A DNA stretch of 64,000 nt, taken from assembly GCF_964186625.1 (NCBI RefSeq), contig NZ_OZ075108.1:2356001-2420000 (forward strand), given 5' to 3'. The position numbers and the translations under genes are program-made. The stretch comes from Asticcacaulis sp. MM231 (GTDB lineage Bacteria; Pseudomonadota; Alphaproteobacteria; Caulobacterales; Caulobacteraceae). Positions 27,671-37,391 of the stretch are shown piece after piece; position 1 is the stretch's first letter, and every line of letters starts with the position of its first letter. A model generated the notes under the pieces. The model saw only the letters and a program-made list of their open reading frames with translations, was not told the DNA's origin and did no database searches.

Positions 27671-28516
27671 ATGATGAACCTGAGGCTATATATCGTCCTC
27701 GCGGCTTTGGGCTTAAGCGGTTGCAACCGCATTGCCGACCTGCTGGAAAAGCCGGAGACAGGCCCGACACGGGTAATCCCGGCGCCGCCAGGCGATGGTG
27801 ATATCCGCCTTTATCCACCGCTGGCTGATGCGAAAGACCAGTCACCAGCCGCTCAGGTCCGCGCCGGTGATTGCGCAAAGACAGTCTGTTTTCAATGGGG
27901 CAGGAAGCACTGGAAACCTTTGCCGAAAACAGACGTCAAGGCTGAAGCCTATCTATCGGTCATGATGCCGTCTGGCTCGGACTATAGCCCAGACATTTGG
28001 CGGCCCATCGAGAGCACAGGCAAGCGCGTACTCGTCAGCTCTGCGGGGGTAGACGGGGTGGCGCGCGGCCTCTTCGATGGTCTGCGGATCGGTTTGCAGG
28101 ATACGTCCGGCGCCACCTATTTCACCGCCTATTCGGTCGAGAGTGGCGACCTGCTCAAAGCACGTGGCCTGTGTACGCGTGACATGGCGACGGATGCCGG
28201 CAATCCCGCCAAGGCCGGCTGCGCTGAAAAGGTCGGGCCCGATCGCTACATCCTGCCCTTCAATGGCGATGTGGTGATCGCCTCGGGCAAGGTGTGGCTG
28301 TTGCATCGTCGTCCAGATCGTTCAAGCAACCGCGTCGATCTGTTCGACCTGCCGCGCGGCCCAGCGGTTTGCCTGCCCGGCTTGATCATTGATACCGAGG
28401 GCAAGTGGATGGGGCCGCCAGAAGCGGCCTTATCACCAGATTTGTTTGTGTCGCGTTCGCGGCCTTCGGCAGAGTATGAGGCGCATAAGGCCAAGCTTCT
28501 CAAAGCCTGCTCTTAA
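27671..28516 (+). CDS. Lipoprotein of unknown function
   Basis: A 281-residue protein with a lipoprotein signal (MNLRLYIVLAALGLSGC, lipobox LSGC, Cys near 18). The mature part contains four further Cys (AGDCAKTVC, LCTRDMATD...GCAEKV) and a Trp-rich CFQWGRKHWKPLP. No membrane segments or enzyme motifs seen. Probably envelope-anchored. It follows a terminator, so is separately transcribed. Confidence 0.75.
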   Translation: MMNLRLYIVLAALGLSGCNRIADLLEKPETGPTRVIPAPPGDGDIRLYPPLADAKDQSPAAQVRAGDCAKTVCFQWGRKHWKPLPKTDVKAEAYLSVMMPSGSDYSPDIWRPIESTGKRVLVSSAGVDGVARGLFDGLRIGLQDTSGATYFTAYSVESGDLLKARGLCTRDMATDAGNPAKAGCAEKVGPDRYILPFNGDVVIASGKVWLLHRRPDRSSNRVDLFDLPRGPAVCLPGLIIDTEGKWMGPPEAALSPDLFVSRSRPSAEYEAHKAKLLKACS

Positions 28517-28575
28517 ATACTGCGACCGTTAGAACAAGAAGCCCCACCACCAACGCGCAAGGGCGCGTGGGTCCG

Positions 28576-28602
28576 CTCCCCGACAAGTCGGGGAGATATA
28601 AG
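28576..28602. repeat. CTCCCCG hairpin repeat, copy 1
   Basis: CTCCCCGAC-aa-GTCGGGGAG, then ATATAAG. A related sequence (22 of 27 positions by eye) lies at 34435-34460 before ccrM. Here it stands between the convergent lipoprotein and pyrC genes and may end one transcript. Confidence 0.5.
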
Positions 28603-28604
28603 TA

Positions 28605-29933
28605 TTACAGCGACTCCATGAAGCGGCAGGCCTCACCGAGGCTTGGTTGCACGATTTCGTCGTCACGCATGACGATCTTGCCACGGATGATGGTGGCTTT
28701 CGGCCAGCCGGTAACTTCCAGCCCGTCGAAAGGCGTCCAGCCGCAGCGCGAACGCATATCTTCATGGCGCAAAACGCGCTTGTGGTTAAGATCGACCAGG
28801 GTCACGTCGCCGTCGAAGCCCTCGGCCATGCGGCCCTTGCCGGCCACGCCAAAGACGCGCTGGGCACCGGCGGAGGTCAGATCGACCAGACGCTCCAGCG
28901 ACATACGGCCATGGGCCACGTGGTTGAGCATCACCGGCAGCAGGGTCTGCACGCCCGGCATACCCGAAGGCGAGGCCGGATAGGGCTTGGCTTTTTCTTC
29001 CAGAGTATGCGGCGCGTGGTCAGAGCCCAGCACATCGGCGATGCCACCATTGATGCCATGCCACAGGCCATCGACATGATACTGGTCGCGGATCGGCGGG
29101 TTCATCTGCGCCAGACCTTTCAGGCGCTCATAGGCTTCCGGCGCCACCAGGGTCAGGTGCTGCGGCGTGATCTCGACGGTAGCGATGTCCTTGTTTTCGG
29201 CCAGGAACTCGATCTCTTCGCGTGTGGTGACGTGCAGGACGTGGATGCGCTTGCCGGCTTCACGCGCCAGCCGGACGAGGCGGTGCGTCGACTGGATGGC
29301 CGACTGGGCGTCACGGACAAAATCGTGGCTGGTCCAGTCGTTTTCGCGCGCCAGCGGACGGCGCTCGGCCAGACGGTATTCGTCCTCCGAATGGAAGGTG
29401 GCGCGGCGATTGACGTTCTTCAGCACATTGGCCACGCCCTCGTCATCGGCGATCAGCAAGGTTCCGGTAGAGGCCCCCATGAAGACCTTGACGCCGCAGC
29501 AGCCCTTGATGCGCTCAAGCTCGGCCAGTTCGTGGACGTTCTCGTGCGTGCCGCCGACATAAAAGGCGTGATCGCAGTGCATGCGGTGATGGGCGCGCGC
29601 AAGTTTGTCGGCGAAGGCCTCGGCATTGGTCGTCGTCGGGTTGGTGTTGGGCATTTCGAAGACCGCCACAACGCCGCCCATGACCGCCGCCTGCGAACCG
29701 GTCTCCAGGTCTTCCTTCCACTCAAGGCCCGGTTCGCGGAAGTGGACCTGCGTATCGATCACGCCCGGCATGGCCAGTAGGCCGGTGGCATCGATGACAT
29801 CGGCGGCGCTGGCCTGGCTCAGATCACCGAAGGCAGCGAACTTGCCATTAGTGATGCCGATATCGCCCTTGCCACGCCCGGCGTGATTGATGATGTCCGC
29901 GTTGCGGATGATAAGATCGAAGTTTTTCGGCAT
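28605..29933 (-). CDS. pyrC: Dihydroorotase (class I type)
   Basis: Cyclises carbamoyl-aspartate in pyrimidine synthesis. From ATG 29933 (ribosome site ACAGGTG) it has 442 residues. Family features: VIDTQVHFREPG, MPNTNPTTT, carboxylated-Lys segment GVKVFMGAS, His in HVLHVTT and ITPQHL, and the catalytic Asp in GSDHAPHT. The first metal-ligand His of the usual HxH is Gln here (TQVH). That substitution occurs in a subgroup I recall from other alphaproteobacteria, so it may be functional. Confidence 0.88.
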   Translation of the reverse strand: MPKNFDLIIRNADIINHAGRGKGDIGITNGKFAAFGDLSQASAADVIDATGLLAMPGVIDTQVHFREPGLEWKEDLETGSQAAVMGGVVAVFEMPNTNPTTTNAEAFADKLARAHHRMHCDHAFYVGGTHENVHELAELERIKGCCGVKVFMGASTGTLLIADDEGVANVLKNVNRRATFHSEDEYRLAERRPLARENDWTSHDFVRDAQSAIQSTHRLVRLAREAGKRIHVLHVTTREEIEFLAENKDIATVEITPQHLTLVAPEAYERLKGLAQMNPPIRDQYHVDGLWHGINGGIADVLGSDHAPHTLEEKAKPYPASPSGMPGVQTLLPVMLNHVAHGRMSLERLVDLTSAGAQRVFGVAGKGRMAEGFDGDVTLVDLNHKRVLRHEDMRSRCGWTPFDGLEVTGWPKATIIRGKIVMRDDEIVQPSLGEACRFMESL

Positions 29934-30029
29934 GGCAGGCACCTGTAGTCCAGTAAAATCAATGCGCGCGACTCTACGAGCCGCCCCTCTTTGTGGCAAG
30001 GGCGTGCACCGGTTTGTGAAGCAAAAGAT

Positions 30030-31001
30030 TCAGGGGCGGGCGTGCTCGGCCATATAGCGCTCGATGGTCGCCGCCACGCGGTCAATCGACAGATCAAGCA
30101 TGTGGCAAACGTTCTGCTTAAGCTTGGGATCGATGATCTGGATATCGGCCAGGCTGCGCGGGCCGCGAATGGTATGGACATGCCCGCCCAGAGGCGCGGT
30201 CGCCTCATCGGAAGGGCCGTACAGGCCAAAGGTCGGGATGCCCGCGGCAGCGGCCAGATGCAGCCACAGCTCATCATTACCGACGAAGAACGCCGCGTGT
30301 TTCAGGGCGGCAAAGGCGCTCAAGGCATTCTGCTCACCCGAAATTTCCATAACCTGCGCGCGCGACGTGGCCATGCGTAGGGCCTGCAGGGTGTCGCGTT
30401 CGCTCTCACCGCCTATGATCAGCAGACGATAATTGGCGAACGGACCGTCGTCACGCATAAGCCGTGTTGCCAGCACGGCAAACCGCTCGGTGGGCCAGCG
30501 CCTTCCCAACCAGCTGGCGCCGGGCGCCATGGCGATCAACGCCCCCTGCCCGCGCCCGTTATCGATCAGGCGTCGAACACCCGCCTCACGACGCGGCGAG
30601 ATACGCAGGCCCGGTGCGATCTCAGCGGCATCAAGTCTGAGCTTGGCAGCGACCTGCTCGACCACACCGGCCGTATCATTCGGATTGAGCGTAAAGCGCG
30701 TCTTCGCCTTCATCATGCGCGAGATCAGGGTTGGGCCGATATCGACGCATAGGCCCCACTTGCGGCGGCTCAGTTCGCTGAGCGAACCCAGCGCCTTAAG
30801 CTTGAAGATCGGTCCGTCGAATGCTTGTATCTCGTCGACCAGATCATCATCTTGAAAAAGTTCGGCTGAGGCCGAGCTGGTGGCCAAGGTGATGCGGGCG
30901 TTCGGGATTTCCTGCTTGAGGCGCGCAATGACACCGCTTAAGGACAAGGCCTTGGCAGGCTCGCACAAGGCCAGCAGAAGAATCGGAAAATCAGCGCTCA
31001 T
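30030..31001 (-). CDS. Glycosyltransferase family 9 (heptosyltransferase-like)
   Basis: A 323-residue GT-B protein of the ADP-heptose:LPS heptosyltransferase family. The C-terminal nucleotide-sugar domain has MAPGASWLGRRWPTERFAVLATRL, LLIIGGESERDT and the donor motif FFVGNDELWLHLAAAAGIPTFGLYGPSDE, in which the usual NDSG/DTG is NDEL. Probably acts in LPS core synthesis on the cytoplasmic face. The transferred sugar is not determinable. Confidence 0.85.
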   Translation of the reverse strand: MSADFPILLLALCEPAKALSLSGVIARLKQEIPNARITLATSSASAELFQDDDLVDEIQAFDGPIFKLKALGSLSELSRRKWGLCVDIGPTLISRMMKAKTRFTLNPNDTAGVVEQVAAKLRLDAAEIAPGLRISPRREAGVRRLIDNGRGQGALIAMAPGASWLGRRWPTERFAVLATRLMRDDGPFANYRLLIIGGESERDTLQALRMATSRAQVMEISGEQNALSAFAALKHAAFFVGNDELWLHLAAAAGIPTFGLYGPSDEATAPLGGHVHTIRGPRSLADIQIIDPKLKQNVCHMLDLSIDRVAATIERYMAEHARP

Positions 31002-31056
31002 GCCGCATACTTAATCCCTAACTGCGCTATAGCAAGTCCCGCCCCTTTGCTTATCA

Positions 31057-31920
31057 ATGATTGACACACTCATGACACTCCAGATCAGTCCGCTTCCGCA
31101 TCGCGCCCTTATAAAGGTTTTCGGCCCGGACTGGGCCAGTTTCCTAAAAGGTCTGTGCACCGCGCCCATCGACTCCATAGTCGAGCAGGTGACGACGGGG
31201 GACTTCCATAAACTGCATTACGGGGCTTTTTTGCGGCCCCAGGGGAAGATGATCTGCGACGCCCTGCTCCATGCCGTCTCTGCTGACGAAATCTGGCTCG
31301 ATGTGCCGCTATCCGAACGCGATGAACTGCTGGCCAAACTTAACATGTACAAACTGCGCGCCAAGGTGGTGATCACAGCGCTGGATCATCCGGTGTTCGT
31401 GGCTTTCGGCGGCGATCTGCCAGAAGGCTTCTTGTTGGATTCCCGTGCATCAATCATTGATGATAACTTTGGATTTGCCTACACACCCCAGACCGCGACC
31501 GCTACGCCCGATGCGTGGCGCGCTTTCCGTTATACCCATACGCTCGGTGATCCGGGAGAGGATTTCAACAAGGATGAACTTTACGCCATCGACGCCAATC
31601 TCGATCTTTTGGGCGCCATCGATTTCCACAAGGGCTGCTATGTCGGGCAGGAACTGACATCGCGCATGAAGCGGCGCGGCCAGATCAAGAACCGTATCCT
31701 TGGATTCAGCTATACCGGCGCAGCCCCGGAAAAAGGCGCGGAAGTGCTGAACGCAGACAAGCGCGCCGGAGAGGTGCTGGCCGCAGCGGACGGCTATGGC
31801 CTGGCGTTGATGCGTATTGATCGCCGCGATGGCGACCTGACAGCCGGCGACGCCGCAATCAGGCTCAACATCTCCGCCTGGATCGCGCCACACCTGCCTG
31901 ACATCTCACCTGACGCATGA
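31057..31920 (+). CDS. ygfZ: YgfZ-type folate-binding Fe-S assembly/tRNA-modification factor
   Basis: A 287-residue GcvT-related protein with the diagnostic YgfZ motif KGCYVGQELTSRMKRRG (about residues 188-204), whose Cys is needed in homologues that help assemble certain Fe-S enzymes. N-terminal folate-binding fold (HRALIKVFGPDWASFLKGLCT). ATG 31057 or 31072 are both possible starts; neither has a good ribosome site. Confidence 0.9.
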   Translation: MIDTLMTLQISPLPHRALIKVFGPDWASFLKGLCTAPIDSIVEQVTTGDFHKLHYGAFLRPQGKMICDALLHAVSADEIWLDVPLSERDELLAKLNMYKLRAKVVITALDHPVFVAFGGDLPEGFLLDSRASIIDDNFGFAYTPQTATATPDAWRAFRYTHTLGDPGEDFNKDELYAIDANLDLLGAIDFHKGCYVGQELTSRMKRRGQIKNRILGFSYTGAAPEKGAEVLNADKRAGEVLAAADGYGLALMRIDRRDGDLTAGDAAIRLNISAWIAPHLPDISPDA

Positions 31921-31962
31921 AGTGCATCAACAAAAACGACATAGATACAGGAACCTGACCGT

Positions 31963-32547
31963 ATGTGCGACAAGCCCCGCTGCCCATGGCCCAAGACCGA
32001 TCCGCTCTACTGCGCCTATCACGATGAAGAATGGGGCGTACCGGAATTCGACTCGCGTGCGCTGTGGGAAAAGTTTGTGCTCGATGGCTTTCAGGCCGGC
32101 CTTTCGTGGATCACCATCCTGCGCAAACGTGATGCTTTCCGCGCCGCCTTTGCCGGTTTCGATCCTGAAAAGGTGGCCCGTTTCGATGACCGTGACATCG
32201 AGCGCCTGATGAACGATGCCGGCATTGTGCGCTCGCGCGCCAAGATCATCGCCGCCATCGACAGCGCCCGCATAACGCTCGATATGCGCGACAAAGGCAC
32301 CTCGTTCACCGACTTTATCTGGGCCATTCAGGACGGCAAGCCGCAAGTCAATCATTACGCATGGGGGCAGATCCCGACCGAAACAAAAACGTCGCAAGAA
32401 CTGGCTAAGCTGCTCAAAAGCAAGGGCTACAAGTTTTGCGGGCCGGTCATCGTCTACGCCTTCATGCAGGCCGTCGGCATGGTCAACGACCACACCGTCA
32501 CCTGTTTCCGTCACGCCGAGGTTGCGGGCATGATGAAAAACAGTTAG
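31963..32547 (+). CDS. tag: DNA-3-methyladenine glycosylase I
   Basis: Base-excision-repair enzyme removing 3-methyladenine. The 194-residue protein has the entry CPWPKTDPLYCAYHDEEWG with the Zn-binding Cys and His, the active-site segment SWITILRKRDAFRAAF, and the C-terminal Zn pair in NDHTVTCFRH. Normal length. Confidence 0.95.
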   Translation: MCDKPRCPWPKTDPLYCAYHDEEWGVPEFDSRALWEKFVLDGFQAGLSWITILRKRDAFRAAFAGFDPEKVARFDDRDIERLMNDAGIVRSRAKIIAAIDSARITLDMRDKGTSFTDFIWAIQDGKPQVNHYAWGQIPTETKTSQELAKLLKSKGYKFCGPVIVYAFMQAVGMVNDHTVTCFRHAEVAGMMKNS

Positions 32548-32579
32548 CTTTTAGCTAAGATCAAAAGTTGGGGGATACC

Positions 32580-33125
32580 ATGCCATTAATGTTTCAACCG
32601 CTCGCGCGCTATTTTGACTTTCAGGGCCGTTCGCGCCGTTCGGAATTCTGGCTTTGGTTCCTGTTCCAAGTCATTGTCAGCATTGTTTTCAACATTCTGA
32701 AAACCATCGTCGAGCCCGGCAACCCAATGGGGACAATCTTTGCTCTCCAAATGCTTTTCGCTTTGGCTATCCTCATCCCTAATATCGCTGTGGCCGTACG
32801 CCGTTTCCACGACATCAACCGTACCGGCTGGTGGTATGTCTTTCCGATTGTGGTGATGATTATTGCCGCCATCGTCTATTTTTCGGCCAATGGCGGTGCC
32901 TTTTTCAACGATATCCAGAAGTTCAGCCAGTTAGGCCCGAACCCGTCGCCCGATCAGGCCATGGCCGTCATGTCAGCCCTGATAGGCCCGATGTTGTGGA
33001 TTTACCTGCCGACCCTCGCCGCTTCGATCGTTACCTTCGTGTTCAACGTGCTGGATGGCACGCCCGGGCACAATCGCTTCGGCCCCGACCCGAAAGGCCG
33101 TGGCGGCGACACCAGCGTTTTCTGA
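32580..33125 (+). CDS. DUF805 membrane protein, first of two
   Basis: A 181-residue inner-membrane protein with four helices and the DUF805 signatures YFDFQGRSRRSEFWLW, AVAVRRFHDINRTGWW and LDGTPGHNRFGPDPKG. Start at ATG 32580, supported by the GGGGGA ribosome site. Function of the family is unknown. A tandem paralogue follows 31 bases downstream. Confidence 0.88.
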   Translation: MPLMFQPLARYFDFQGRSRRSEFWLWFLFQVIVSIVFNILKTIVEPGNPMGTIFALQMLFALAILIPNIAVAVRRFHDINRTGWWYVFPIVVMIIAAIVYFSANGGAFFNDIQKFSQLGPNPSPDQAMAVMSALIGPMLWIYLPTLAASIVTFVFNVLDGTPGHNRFGPDPKGRGGDTSVF

Positions 33126-33156
33126 TAAATTTTGCGTTCAGCCATAGGGGGCTTCG

Positions 33157-33750
33157 ATGTCTAACGTACCTTTGATGTTTCAACCGCTGGTAAAATATGT
33201 CGATTTTCAGGGGCGTGCGCGCCGTTCGGAATTCTGGCTGTGGGTGCTGTTCCGCATTATCGTCGGAGCGGTGACCGGCACACTCAGCATGACGCTTATG
33301 TTCAGCGGCATGAACTTCCAGAACCCTGACCCGTCACAATTCATGGCGCGTTATTTTCAGGTCATGCCGCTCTTTCAGTTGATCAATCTGGCGCTGCTTT
33401 TGCCCACCCTTGCCGTAGCCGTGCGCCGCCTGCATGATATCAACCGTAGCGGCTGGTGGTTGATCATGCCCATAGCGGTAGCCATTGTGGGCTTCGTTCT
33501 GTTCATCATCATGTTCGGCACCCAGATTTTCTCCATGGCCGGCGGCTTCGACCATATGACGGAAGAGCAGAGTATCAATTTCGCGTTCGGTATGTTCGGC
33601 TCTCTGTTCCTGTGCATCTTCCTGCCGATCCTCATCTCCCAGATCGTCATGCTGGTCTTCTACTGCACTGACGGCACGCCGACGGCCAACCGCTTCGGCG
33701 CCGACCCCAAGGGCCGTGGCGTGATCGACACGCCTGAAGTGATGTTTTAA
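33157..33750 (+). CDS. DUF805 membrane protein, second of two
   Basis: 197 residues, same layout: YVDFQGRARRSEFWLW, AVAVRRLHDINRSGWW, TDGTPTANRFGADPKG and four membrane segments. The two copies differ strongly in the extracytoplasmic loop before helix 4, so the duplication is not recent. Likely cotranscribed with the first copy. Confidence 0.88.
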   Translation: MSNVPLMFQPLVKYVDFQGRARRSEFWLWVLFRIIVGAVTGTLSMTLMFSGMNFQNPDPSQFMARYFQVMPLFQLINLALLLPTLAVAVRRLHDINRSGWWLIMPIAVAIVGFVLFIIMFGTQIFSMAGGFDHMTEEQSINFAFGMFGSLFLCIFLPILISQIVMLVFYCTDGTPTANRFGADPKGRGVIDTPEVMF

Positions 33751-33800
33751 TCCGCGGTTCACACAAGACAAGCCGGTCAAATCGCGATAAAGCGCGAGTC

Positions 33801-34406
33801 ATGGCCGATTTCAGTTTTGAAACCTCCCTGACGGGGCGCATTTGCGGCGTCGATGAAGCCGGACGCGGTCCGTGCGCCGGCCCCCTGTGCGTGGCCGCTG
33901 TCATTCTCGATCCTGCGCGTCTGCCAGAAGGCATTGACGATTCCAAGGCCTTGACCGAAAAACGCCGCTTTGAGCTGGAACCGCTGATCAAGGAAGCCGC
34001 TATTGCCTGGTCGGTCATCACCATGACCGTCGAGGAGATCGACTGCCTGAACATTCTGGCCGCCACCATGGAAGGCATGAAGCGCGCCGTCGAGACGCTC
34101 GATCCGTGCGCCGATCACGCCCTGATCGACGGCAACCGTTGCCCGAAGATGGCCCTGCCCTCAACCGCCATCGTCAAGGGGGATTCTCTGTCGCTTTCCA
34201 TTGCCGCCGCCTCGATCCTGGCCAAGACGGCGCGCGACCGCATCATGATCGAGATGGACATCGTCTATCCGCATTACGGCTTCAAAAAGCACAAGGGGTA
34301 TCAGGCCGAGACGCACCTTGAGGCCTTGCGCCGTCACGGCCCCTCGCCGATCCACCGCACAAGCTGGTCCACGATACGTGAGCTAAGCCGGAACGCGACG
34401 GCTTAA
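33801..34406 (+). CDS. rnhB: Ribonuclease HII
   Basis: Cleaves RNA-DNA hybrids and single ribonucleotides in DNA. 201 residues. Catalytic acids lie in GVDEAGRGPCAGPL (Asp, Glu) and HALIDGNRCP (Asp); the SIAAASILAKTARDR and YGFKKHKGYQAETHLEAL motifs are typical. Confidence 0.95.
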   Translation: MADFSFETSLTGRICGVDEAGRGPCAGPLCVAAVILDPARLPEGIDDSKALTEKRRFELEPLIKEAAIAWSVITMTVEEIDCLNILAATMEGMKRAVETLDPCADHALIDGNRCPKMALPSTAIVKGDSLSLSIAAASILAKTARDRIMIEMDIVYPHYGFKKHKGYQAETHLEALRRHGPSPIHRTSWSTIRELSRNATA

Positions 34407-34434
34407 GCAAGAAGCTCATACGCTCACGCCCCCC

Positions 34435-34460
34435 CTCCCCGGCAATCAGGGAGTTATAAG
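34435..34460. repeat. CTCCCCG hairpin repeat, copy 2
   Basis: CTCCC-cggcaatca-GGGAG then TTATAAG, between rnhB and the ccrM promoter. Sister of the sequence at 28576-28602. Confidence 0.45.
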
Positions 34461-34469
34461 AACAAAACG

Positions 34470-35740
<1,271 letters not shown>

Positions 35741-35764
35741 GCAGGGTCACGGCCCCTGCACCCA
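35741..35764 (+). repeat. Post-stop hairpin, copy 2 (after ccrM)
   Basis: GCAGGG-n-CCCTGC followed by ACCCA, beginning at the base after the ccrM stop codon. No U-tract; same design as at 4109 and 46667. Confidence 0.6.
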
Positions 35765-35776
35765 GATGTTTGAAAG

Positions 35777-35806
35777 CGCGGACGGTAACGTCCGCGTTTT
35801 TTTTTT
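35777..35806 (+). terminator. Intrinsic terminator of ccrM
   Basis: CGCGGACG-gtaa-CGTCCGCG followed by ten T (35797-35806). Confidence 0.95.
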
Positions 35807-35818
35807 ATGGCTGATCAG

Positions 35819-36187
35819 TTAGGGGTTGCGCCAGGCTTCAACACTGACTGAAATATTGCGCGCAATAAAATAACCACCTGCCCCGAATGTGCTGTCCAGT
35901 TCCATGCGATAGCCTTCCGGAACTTCGGTGATAACCAAACCCATGAGCACATTCTGGTGGTTCCATTCCTCCAGTAATTGCTCGACAATATCCGTAAACG
36001 TAAAGGTCACCAGTGCGTGGCGTTCAAGGCGAAAATATCCTTTTTCATCGACCTCTGATGTCATATGCCACGCATGCAAACTTATCCTTGATGGCTCAGG
36101 ACGCCGACGTAAATCTATGCTGACAACTTCGGCATCATGAAATCCGGATCTATAGCCGAACCATTCGATAACGGGCGTCCAATCCAT
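35819..36187 (-). CDS. Imm50-like small protein
   Basis: A 122-residue protein opening WFGYRSGFHDAEVVSIDL, the arrangement seen in immunity protein 50-type families (FHDAEV near the N-terminus, then alternating strands). No toxin partner was found in the window, so an orphan antitoxin or a housekeeping relative is possible. Soluble, no signal peptide. It is transcribed away from mutY's end, same strand, about 10 bases after the mutY start of sense downstream region. Confidence 0.5.
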   Translation of the reverse strand: MDWTPVIEWFGYRSGFHDAEVVSIDLRRRPEPSRISLHAWHMTSEVDEKGYFRLERHALVTFTFTDIVEQLLEEWNHQNVLMGLVITEVPEGYRMELDSTFGAGGYFIARNISVSVEAWRNP

Positions 36188-36197
36188 ACTGCGTCCT

Positions 36198-37391
36198 TCA
36201 AGCGTTTGAGCGAAATAAATCGGGAGTCGCTGGCAGGTCTTTCAGCTTCAGGGCCTTGGCGAAAACGGTCGGCAGGGCTTTTTCGTTCAACGGCAAAATC
36301 TGCCAGGCATTGTTAGCACGCAACATCGAGGCCGTCTCTTCATCCGACAGACGCCGCACCCAGACCTCTTGTGTCAGCGCAAAATGTGTAAAGACATGCT
36401 CATAACTGCCGGCGACAACCCACTTATCCTCCCCTGCTTGCGGGGGAGGTGTCGGCGCATCGTCGCCAACGGAGGGGGCATCCTTAGTAAGAGCGTTGCC
36501 CCCTCCGTCACGGAAACGCGCAAGCGCATTCCGTGCCACCTCCCCCGATACATCAGGGGAGGATGAAGATGCCCATTCCGTATGCGGCAAACCCAGCATC
36601 CCGCCCAGCAAACCCTTGTCAGCGCGGCGCTCGACCACCACGCCCTCGCCTGTCAGCATAACGAACACCACGCCATAACGACGTGGCTTGGGCGGCTTGG
36701 CGAGTTTGACCGGAAAGCGTTCCGGCTCGCCGCGCTCAAGCGCCAGACACGCCACTGCCAGAGGGCACTGATCGCAGACGGGCGATTTCGGCCGGCAGAT
36801 CAGAGTCGCCATATCCATCAGAGCCTGCGGCCAGTCACCGGCGCGCTCAGGCGCAATCCACTGTGCTGCCGCCAGCCGGATATCGCTCTTCGCCGTCGGC
36901 AGAGGCGTGTCAATCGCATAGAGCCGCGTCATGATCCGTTCGATATTGCCATCGACCACATTGGCCGGCAGGTCAAAGGCGATCGCCGCCACCGCCGCCG
37001 CCGTATAGGGGCCAAAGCCCGGCAGCTTGAGCAGGTCCGCCTCGTTCGCCGGGAACAGCCCGTCGTAATCTCGCACAACCACCCGCGCACATTCCAGCAG
37101 GCGACGCGCCCGCGCATAGTAGCCAAGTCCCGCCCACTCGGCCATGACGCGGCCATCCTCCGCGGCGGCCAGATCGCGCACCGTCGGCCACAGGGTCAGA
37201 AACTTCTCATAATAGGGCGCAGCGTGCGGCACGGTCGTTTGCTGGAGCATGACCTCGGATAGCCAGACGCGATAAGCCTCACGCGCCCCCTGCCTCCAGG
37301 CCAGGGCGCGGCCATGGGCATCGTACCAATCGAGCAGGTCGCGCCGTAACCGCGAGACAAGCGCTTCATCCTTCAGTATAATCACAGTCAT
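36198..37391 (-). CDS. mutY: A/G-specific adenine DNA glycosylase carrying an in-frame palindromic insert
   Basis: Removes A mispaired with 8-oxoG. From ATG 37391 it has 397 residues: helix-hairpin-helix core (VMLQQTTVPHAAPYYEKFL, LPGFGPYTAAAVAAIAFDLPANVVDGNIERI with the catalytic Asp), 4Fe-4S cysteines (CRPKSPVCDQCPLAVAC), and a C-terminal NUDIX-like domain. Residues about 276-322 (from SSPDVSGEVARNA to PPPQAGED) interrupt the normal junction LGLPHTEW / WVVAGSYEHVF. They are encoded by an inserted palindromic repeat. The start codon overlaps that of divergent dciA. Confidence 0.92.
   Translation of the reverse strand: MTVIILKDEALVSRLRRDLLDWYDAHGRALAWRQGAREAYRVWLSEVMLQQTTVPHAAPYYEKFLTLWPTVRDLAAAEDGRVMAEWAGLGYYARARRLLECARVVVRDYDGLFPANEADLLKLPGFGPYTAAAVAAIAFDLPANVVDGNIERIMTRLYAIDTPLPTAKSDIRLAAAQWIAPERAGDWPQALMDMATLICRPKSPVCDQCPLAVACLALERGEPERFPVKLAKPPKPRRYGVVFVMLTGEGVVVERRADKGLLGGMLGLPHTEWASSSSPDVSGEVARNALARFRDGGGNALTKDAPSVGDDAPTPPPQAGEDKWVVAGSYEHVFTHFALTQEVWVRRLSDEETASMLRANNAWQILPLNEKALPTVFAKALKLKDLPATPDLFRSNA
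36426..36564. repeat. Palindromic repeat element inserted inside mutY
   Basis: About 139 bases with imperfect terminal inverted repeats: 36426-36451 (ATCCTCCCCTG ... CGGGGGAGGTG) and 36537-36564 in reverse. Inside are a perfect 12-bp pair ACGGAGGGGGCA / TGCCCCCTCCGT and a CACGGAA / TTCCGTG hairpin. The reading frame stays open through it. Confidence 0.75.

Noticed and set aside
35819..36187. Toxin-immunity pair around the Imm50-like gene
   Set aside because: No adjacent toxin-like gene; neighbours are ccrM and mutY.
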